10,808 bases of DNA from an uncultured Bacteroidales bacterium (GTDB lineage Bacteria > Bacteroidota > Bacteroidia > Bacteroidales > P3): positions 1 to 10,808 of the forward strand of contig CALGCG010000040.1 in NCBI GenBank assembly GCA_937884485.1. The letters are read 5' to 3'. Shown one piece after another: positions 6,035-10,808 of the stretch; position 1 is the stretch's first letter; every line of letters starts with the position of its first letter. The notes beneath the pieces are model-generated. The model was given only the letters and a program-made list of their open reading frames with translations. It was not told where the DNA came from and made no database searches. A program made the translations under genes and the position numbers.

Positions 6035-6844
6035 TTAGTCACACATGACATACAAGTCGTCCCGCTGGTTCAGGAAAAGGATGGGTTTTTCCGTGGTCCG
6101 CAACAGACGCAGCGACTCGCTCGGCAGCAGCACATCCAGCAGGTCCCGGTCTCTCTGTCCCTCCACCAGCGAAATGAAGAGGTCGTACTCCACATCCTTG
6201 ACAGTCTGTCTGTCGGGGTGCCCATATTGGTTTCTACTTTCCAATGCGTGCAAGCGATAGCCGATACCCAGCGAACCGAACACCTTGTCCAGGTATTTGA
6301 TATTGTTCTCCAGCCGACGGCGGAAATCCGCGTCGCGGTAGGCCAGATGGTACACGTCAATCTCGCCGCCACAAAAACGTGCCATGTACGACGCCCAGAG
6401 CAGCTTCTCCTTGCTTTCCCTTTGGTGGTCCAGGGTCAGCGCCACCTTCGGGTGTGTAATTCCTTCTCCCCACGATGTTCCCTCTGCCGGCACAGCCAGG
6501 TAGGCCACCTTCGACTCTTTGAAGTTCTCCAGCAGCTGGCGCGGGTTACCCATGCTTTTGCGGGGGGCATGGGGGGAGAACGCCGCCACCGCCAGCACCA
6601 CGTTGAAGGCCGTCGGCATTGCCTCCACGGCATCTGCCCAGCTTCCCTTCAACGCTGCATAGGGGTGGCCGAGCGACCCAACCCATTCCTTGCCGTCCTC
6701 GCTGCACGTGAACACGATGACACCTTTCTTCAGTCGGTCCGAGAGCCATTTCACCACTCCCAGCAGGCTCTCGCCTTCTTCTTTGCTGTCGGCGCACAAC
6801 GCTATGAACTGATCCTTCTTCACTATTTTTCTGACATTTAACAA
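6035..6844 (-). CDS. universal-stress-like two-domain protein
   Basis: The open frame is 269 residues and appears to hold two alpha/beta halves. The first (about 10-125) starts QFIALCADSKEEGESLL and includes NVVLAVAAF and KVAYLAVPA. The second (about 132-265) starts PKVALTLDHQRESKEKLLWASYMARFCGGEIDVYHL and ends EKPILFLNQRDDLYVMCD. A strand-then-long-helix pattern in each half and the PILFLN(Q/P)RDD ending resemble tandem universal stress proteins of Bacteroidales, but the G2xG9xG(S/T) ATP motif is not visible, so any nucleotide binding is doubtful. No signal peptide: cytoplasmic. No in-frame ATG exists near the start. The frame opens with TTG at 6844 straight after an in-frame stop, and the next candidate is GTG at 6823 (then KKDQFIALC). 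An ATG at 6837 is out of frame by one base. The gene lies 20 bases after the large secreted-protein gene and is probably cotranscribed. Confidence 0.7.
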   Translation of the reverse strand: MLNVRKIVKKDQFIALCADSKEEGESLLGVVKWLSDRLKKGVIVFTCSEDGKEWVGSLGHPYAALKGSWADAVEAMPTAFNVVLAVAAFSPHAPRKSMGNPRQLLENFKESKVAYLAVPAEGTSWGEGITHPKVALTLDHQRESKEKLLWASYMARFCGGEIDVYHLAYRDADFRRRLENNIKYLDKVFGSLGIGYRLHALESRNQYGHPDRQTVKDVEYDLFISLVEGQRDRDLLDVLLPSESLRLLRTTEKPILFLNQRDDLYVMCD

Positions 6845-6864
6845 TTAGCCACTCAACACCACAC

Positions 6865-9800
6865 TTATAGTATCACCGTAATATCGCCCTTCAGCTCTGT
6901 CTCCACTCCGTTGTGGCACTTTATACGGCAGGTATAGGTGTACACTCCCGGCAAACAGGCATTGCCTTTGTAGCGTCCGTCCCAGCTGCAGTCGTTCAAA
7001 TCCTCGCTCTCATACACACACTGCCCCCACCTGTTGAACACTGCCACATGGATTTCCGACAGTATCGGGCTCCCGAAATCCACCTTGTCGTTCACTCCGT
7101 CGTTGTTCGGCGTGAAAGCGTTGGGAATATGATAGTCTGGTTCCCCGCAGTTGATTTCCGAGCAGCTGATGCACACCGTGTCTGTCGCCTTGCAACCGTC
7201 GGGGGCCGTTGCCGTCACCGTGTAGCACGCCAGCGTATCGTCGGGCGTGGCCATCGTGCTGCTCGCCCGGGCGTCCTTCAATTCTTCGGCAGGTTCCCAC
7301 ATGTAACTTGCACCGGCTATCTCCGTCGCGTGCACCCCCACAGCCTGACCCATATAGATGTTTATGGCATCCGCCCAGGCGCTGAAATTGTCGAGCACAT
7401 GGCTGCGAACAATGACTGTCGTGTCTACCAGAGGGCACCCGTCCGACACCAGCGCCGTCCGGTACACCCCCTCGCACAATCCCTCCACCAGGGTGTCCTG
7501 CTCCACACCGCCGTCGGTGTACCTGATTCTGTACCAGCCCTCGCAGCTGTCGGAGCACACCACCGGTGTGCACTCCTTTGTATACACCGGGCGCGGCGGA
7601 TTTTCAAGTTCTATATCACGCTCGAAGAGGCAGCCATAGCCCTCAACCACCACATGATACGTCCCCGGCCTCAAACCGCTGGCGACATACTCTCTTCCAA
7701 CAAAACTGCCTGTCGCCGCAGGCGTGATGGCGACCGTCAGCGAGTCGGCATCGATGTCCGGTCCCAGCCGCAGCCGCAGGCTTCCGTCGGCCGAATCGGT
7801 GCACGATATCGCGCTCTTTGTCCATTCGGTGACGAGCCTGTAGTTCTCCACCCTGAAGGTGTCCACCTCGCGGCATCCCGGTGCCGACACCTCCAGCAGG
7901 TAGGTTCCCGTTTCGCTCACCCAGGGGTTCGCCACCGTGCTGTCGCTCACCTCGCCGCTCAACCACTCGTAGGTGGCGCCCAGCTGCGGCGTCATTCCAA
8001 TCTGTATTCTCGCCCCCTCGCAGGCTATCTGGGGTGCAAAGTTCAAACCGTGGTCGCCGATGACATGCACCGTGTGGTGCTGCGTGTCGGCCTCGCTGCA
8101 GCCTCCCGGCATGCGGGCAATCAGCGTCACCCTGTACAGCCCCCCCTCGCTGTACGTGTGCGAGGGGTTGCGCTCGGTCGAGGTGGTGCCGTCGCCGAAA
8201 TCCCACAGGAACGCCGTCCCGCGTCCCGTATTGCGGAACGCCACGTTGTACGGCGCACAGCCCGCCGTGGGCGGCACGAACTCGGCCACCGGGAACCCGT
8301 TCGTTACATTGAACCTGAACAGGGCGTTGTTGCAATTGCTCGCCCGGTTGCTGTCGCTCCACGCCTGCGCGGTCGTCGGGAACCCCTGTGTTCCTCCGCA
8401 CGAGCCGCACACCGACTGGTACAGCGTAGCCAGACGGTCGAACCTCGACGTGCCGCCGTCCACATGGTCGCCGCCTCCGCGGTATTGGGCGGGGTCGTGC
8501 AACTCGCCGAAGAAGGTGGCAAACTCCAGGTTGTTGGCCTCGGCGTCTATCGACATCAGGTAGAAATCCTGCCCGTCCGTGCTGTCGAGCCATGCATCCG
8601 TCGTCGTCTCCATCCCTGTGGTGCCAAGCGTGTACCATCCTATATTGCCATATCCCACAAAATCGCGTCCCCAGCCCGCGGCATACACCCTGTTGCATAT
8701 ATCGGCGGCGAAAGCCGTGGGCGAGAGGTTGATGCGCCCCGGAGTGCCAAACAGGGTGCTCCACACCCGGTCACTCAGGTCGGGCCGCATGCGCATCAGC
8801 AGCATACCGCTGTTGTAGACGCTGTAACCGGCATTGTAGATGAACGTGCTGGCGCCGGCAGGCTGCGACTGGCCGAAGAGGAACACCTCGTCGCGCTTGC
8901 CCGCGCGCACAAAATACAGTTGGTCGTAGAACCTCAGACCGACATACGACGACGCCATCAGGCGCTCCCCGTTGTACGATATCTTGCTCACAAAGCCATC
9001 GGCCGACCCGCCGCCGTACGTCCTCTGCCAGGCGCCTTCCGTCGTCGGGAAGTCGCTGCTGTTTGTGCCGCCGCACACCAGCAGGTTGTACGACGTGTCG
9101 ACATCGATGGAATATACGGCATCGTCGCCGCTGCCGCCGAGGTAGGTGCTCCACAGCAGGGTGCGCAGATTGTGGTCCAGCTTGAACACCACGCCGTTCT
9201 GTCTCCCTGGCGCCGTGTTGCGCACGCTGCCGTCCGTCGTCGGGAAATCGCGGCTCATCGTCGTGCTGCCCACATACACGTTGTTCAAATTGTCTGTTAT
9301 CAGCTCCCCGCGGGCGCCGTCGCCGTAGTTGTAGTACAGCGAGTCGTTGCCCATCATCGTCGTCATGTAGTCGTTGTTGAAATACTCGCGGTAGTTCAAG
9401 CCGTCGTTGCCGCTGCCGCCCACGTATGTCGACGCCATCAGCTGGCTCCCGTCGCTGCTCAGGCGGCTCACGAATATGTCGCTACCATGCTGATACATGA
9501 TGATGTTCGACAAGTAGTTGATGGCCTCGCCACCGCCGTGCTCCTCCTGGTAGGCGCCTGCCGTCGTAGGGAAATCCGCCGACCCCGTAGTGCCCAGCAC
9601 CAGAAGCTCGTCGAACGTGTTTACGAACAGGCTGTGAGGCATATCCGACGAGCTGCCGCCCAGATACGTGGCATACAGCCGCTGGCTGCCCAACGAATCG
9701 AACTTGAAAATGCCCACGTCGGCGCCCCCTCCCAAGGTGTCCTGGTAGGCGCCCAGCGTCGTCGGGTAGCCCACGCCGAACACCAGCCCCGCCGTGTACA

Positions 9801-10644
9801 CGTTTTTCTCCTGGTCGTATGCCGCCGTCGTGCCCCAGTTGTCCGCCGTCGAACCCGTGTAGGTGGAGAAAATAAGCACAGGGTCTATCACCAGCTCGCG
9901 CCCGTGGTCGTACTCGCCGACCTCCACCCACACCTTCCAGCGGTTCCCGCCGGCGCCCTTGGCGGCACCTCCCGCCGACGCCACACGCCAACGGCTCTTC
10001 ACCTCCACCTTCTCCGTCCCGCGCACCGTCTGGTAGACGTAGGGCTGCAGCTCCACAATGTCGCGCACGCTCGTCCTCACCTCAAGGTTGCCCTTGCCGT
10101 TCACCCTCACGCCGTCCACGCCCTCATACTCCATCGCCACCACTCCCGCATCGGCCCCCGCATCGACGATGAAGTTGTACTTCATGGCCTTCTGCGCCCC
10201 GTAGACCTCCAGCGCCACCCCGGGGTACAAGCCCTCGTAGCGCACCGCCGCATAGCTGCCCACCTTCGTGCGCCAGCGGCTCGCGTCGGAACCCAGAAAA
10301 TAATTTGAATATCCCTCCGCACGCCCCACACCCTGCGGCAGGGTAGGGGTGGCGCCGGAAAACCACATCTTGTAGGCATGGCAGCGCGGGTAAGCCCTCG
10401 ACGGGGACGGATGCTCCACCCCCTCGCGCAAGGCCACCGTGATGCCGTCGGCCTCCATAAACATCGCCCCGCCATGCAGTTGCGCCTCGAAACGCACACG
10501 CCCGTCCCACTGGCCCGCATTCTCCGTGAACAGCACCATCGTCCCGCGACCCAACGTGTCGCGCTCCACGCGCCCATAACAAAACACGTTGGCAACCAAC
10601 ATTATAGCCAACATCACAACGCTCCTTGTTCTTGTACCATTCAT
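6865..10644 (-). CDS. T9SS-secreted SBBP/PKD-repeat surface protein
   Basis: The protein has 1259 residues. A signal peptide (about 1-24, MNGTRTRSVVMLAIMLVANVFC) is followed by an N-terminal domain (about 37-255) with TENAGQWDGRVRFEAQ and LVIDPVLIFSTY, the type that precedes SBBP repeats (DUF7948, from memory). SBBP beta-propeller repeats then run to about 780: seven FSTY/ATYLGGS-like strands start near 259, 325, 405, 499, 565, 629 and 709, and FPTT/YPTT turns lie at 293, 358, 467, 532 and 755. A PKD domain follows (about 785-862, WDFGDGT at 814-820, HTYSEGG). Cys-rich Ig-like segments span about 865-1165. The C-terminal gliding-motility/type B sorting domain is at about 1172-1259 (PNAFTPNNDGVND at 1174-1186, VFNRWGQCVYES, WDGRYKGN, PGVYTYTCRIK, KGDITVIL). 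The C-terminal domain is the signal for export by the type IX system and attachment at the surface. The role is probably adhesive or structural. ATG at 10644, 25 bases after a -7 box. Confidence 0.95.
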   Translation of the reverse strand: MNGTRTRSVVMLAIMLVANVFCYGRVERDTLGRGTMVLFTENAGQWDGRVRFEAQLHGGAMFMEADGITVALREGVEHPSPSRAYPRCHAYKMWFSGATPTLPQGVGRAEGYSNYFLGSDASRWRTKVGSYAAVRYEGLYPGVALEVYGAQKAMKYNFIVDAGADAGVVAMEYEGVDGVRVNGKGNLEVRTSVRDIVELQPYVYQTVRGTEKVEVKSRWRVASAGGAAKGAGGNRWKVWVEVGEYDHGRELVIDPVLIFSTYTGSTADNWGTTAAYDQEKNVYTAGLVFGVGYPTTLGAYQDTLGGGADVGIFKFDSLGSQRLYATYLGGSSSDMPHSLFVNTFDELLVLGTTGSADFPTTAGAYQEEHGGGEAINYLSNIIMYQHGSDIFVSRLSSDGSQLMASTYVGGSGNDGLNYREYFNNDYMTTMMGNDSLYYNYGDGARGELITDNLNNVYVGSTTMSRDFPTTDGSVRNTAPGRQNGVVFKLDHNLRTLLWSTYLGGSGDDAVYSIDVDTSYNLLVCGGTNSSDFPTTEGAWQRTYGGGSADGFVSKISYNGERLMASSYVGLRFYDQLYFVRAGKRDEVFLFGQSQPAGASTFIYNAGYSVYNSGMLLMRMRPDLSDRVWSTLFGTPGRINLSPTAFAADICNRVYAAGWGRDFVGYGNIGWYTLGTTGMETTTDAWLDSTDGQDFYLMSIDAEANNLEFATFFGELHDPAQYRGGGDHVDGGTSRFDRLATLYQSVCGSCGGTQGFPTTAQAWSDSNRASNCNNALFRFNVTNGFPVAEFVPPTAGCAPYNVAFRNTGRGTAFLWDFGDGTTSTERNPSHTYSEGGLYRVTLIARMPGGCSEADTQHHTVHVIGDHGLNFAPQIACEGARIQIGMTPQLGATYEWLSGEVSDSTVANPWVSETGTYLLEVSAPGCREVDTFRVENYRLVTEWTKSAISCTDSADGSLRLRLGPDIDADSLTVAITPAATGSFVGREYVASGLRPGTYHVVVEGYGCLFERDIELENPPRPVYTKECTPVVCSDSCEGWYRIRYTDGGVEQDTLVEGLCEGVYRTALVSDGCPLVDTTVIVRSHVLDNFSAWADAINIYMGQAVGVHATEIAGASYMWEPAEELKDARASSTMATPDDTLACYTVTATAPDGCKATDTVCISCSEINCGEPDYHIPNAFTPNNDGVNDKVDFGSPILSEIHVAVFNRWGQCVYESEDLNDCSWDGRYKGNACLPGVYTYTCRIKCHNGVETELKGDITVIL

Positions 10645-10669
10645 CGTTGCATCTTTTTATTTCACACTG

Positions 10670-10700
10670 CAAAGATACATCTTTTTTTTAACATGACAAA
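10670..10700 (-). promoter_or_regulatory. Bacteroidota housekeeping promoter
   Basis: On the minus strand TTTG (10700-10697) is followed by exactly 19 bases and then TATCTTTG (10677-10670). This is the full consensus TTTG-N19-TAnnTTTG of the Bacteroidota primary sigma factor. It lies 25 bases ahead of the ATG at 10644, so the untranslated leader would be short (about 20 bases). It should drive the large surface-protein gene and the stress-like gene behind it. Confidence 0.8.
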
Positions 10701-10755
10701 AAAAAACACTCAAAACGCCATCCCCCTCCGCACCGCCCCCGACTCGCCCCCTCTT

Positions 10756-10808
10756 CGCCCCTTGTTCGGCCCTTCTTATATAGTTCTTATATCGTTCTTA
10801 TATAGTTC
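10756..10808. repeat. 11-bp tandem repeat array with GGCCC tail (right end)
   Basis: On the minus strand the units TATATAAGAAC (10804-10794 as GATATAAGAAC-type variant order, 10793-10783 and 10782-10772) end in AAGAAGGGCCGAA and a G-rich tail (AAGGGGCGAAGAGGGGGCG). It is the inverted counterpart of the left-end repeat: 10756-10782 reverse-complemented matches 62-88 at 24 of 27 bases. The last four bases begin a further unit, so the array continues past the window. The stretch 10701-10755 between promoter and repeat is A-rich then C-rich on the + strand and contains no gene. Confidence 0.8.

Noticed and set aside
6913..10308. 1131-codon open frame on the + strand
   Set aside because: It is antisense to the SBBP/PKD protein, which has clear domains from end to end. 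Its Arg/His/Val/Ala-rich translation looks like a shadow, and its length reflects avoidance of TTA, CTA and TCA codons in the real gene.
1..10808. Circular 10.8-kb replicon joined through the end repeats
   Set aside because: The ends overlap by no more than about 7 bases (ATAGTTC), no replication or mobilisation gene is present, and der and thioredoxin are chromosomal genes.

Overview
The window looks like chromosomal DNA from an uncultured, fairly GC-rich member of the Bacteroidota, probably Bacteroidales. The evidence is a cell-surface protein ending in a gliding-motility/type B sorting domain of the type IX secretion system (T9SS), a lipoprotein with an SDD stretch just after its lipobox cysteine, a DUF5723-like outer-membrane protein, and promoters of the Bacteroidota form TTTG-N19-TAnnTTTG. 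All six convincing genes except none are read from the minus strand; there are seven in total, and every one is on that strand, so transcription runs from the right end of the window to the left.

Layout in transcription order. (1) 10670-10700: a near-perfect Bacteroidota promoter. It drives a 1259-residue secreted protein (10644-6865) built from a signal peptide, an N-terminal domain, a run of SBBP beta-propeller repeats, a PKD domain, Ig-like segments and a T9SS sorting domain. A universal-stress-like two-domain protein (6844-6035) follows after 20 bases and is probably cotranscribed. (2) 5967-5974: a TATCTTTG -7 box precedes a three-gene cluster with 9-30 base gaps: a surface-type lipoprotein (5900-4596), a DUF5723-like outer-membrane protein (4571-3102) and the ribosome-assembly GTPase Der (3081-1777). 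(3) A 281-base intergenic stretch full of short tandem repeats, then thioredoxin (1495-1181), a 48-base inverted repeat, and a DUF58 protein with a von Willebrand-type metal site (1111-119).

The non-coding DNA is unusually repeat-rich. Repeats with 7-, 9- and 11-base units occupy three different gaps. Two GC-rich hairpins share a GGA loop but have different stems, and one of them lies in frame inside the DUF58 gene. The two window ends carry related repeats in inverted orientation, which suggests (inference) that this is an assembly contig that broke at dispersed repeats. Strand composition also flips: the + strand is strongly G-rich left of about 5 kb and C-rich right of about 6 kb.

I found no CRISPR array, tRNA, rRNA, transposase, phage gene or recognisable defence system. 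The genes belong to known or partly known families; the more novel material is in the repeats, the in-frame palindromic insertion, and the ambiguous start of the stress-protein-like gene.
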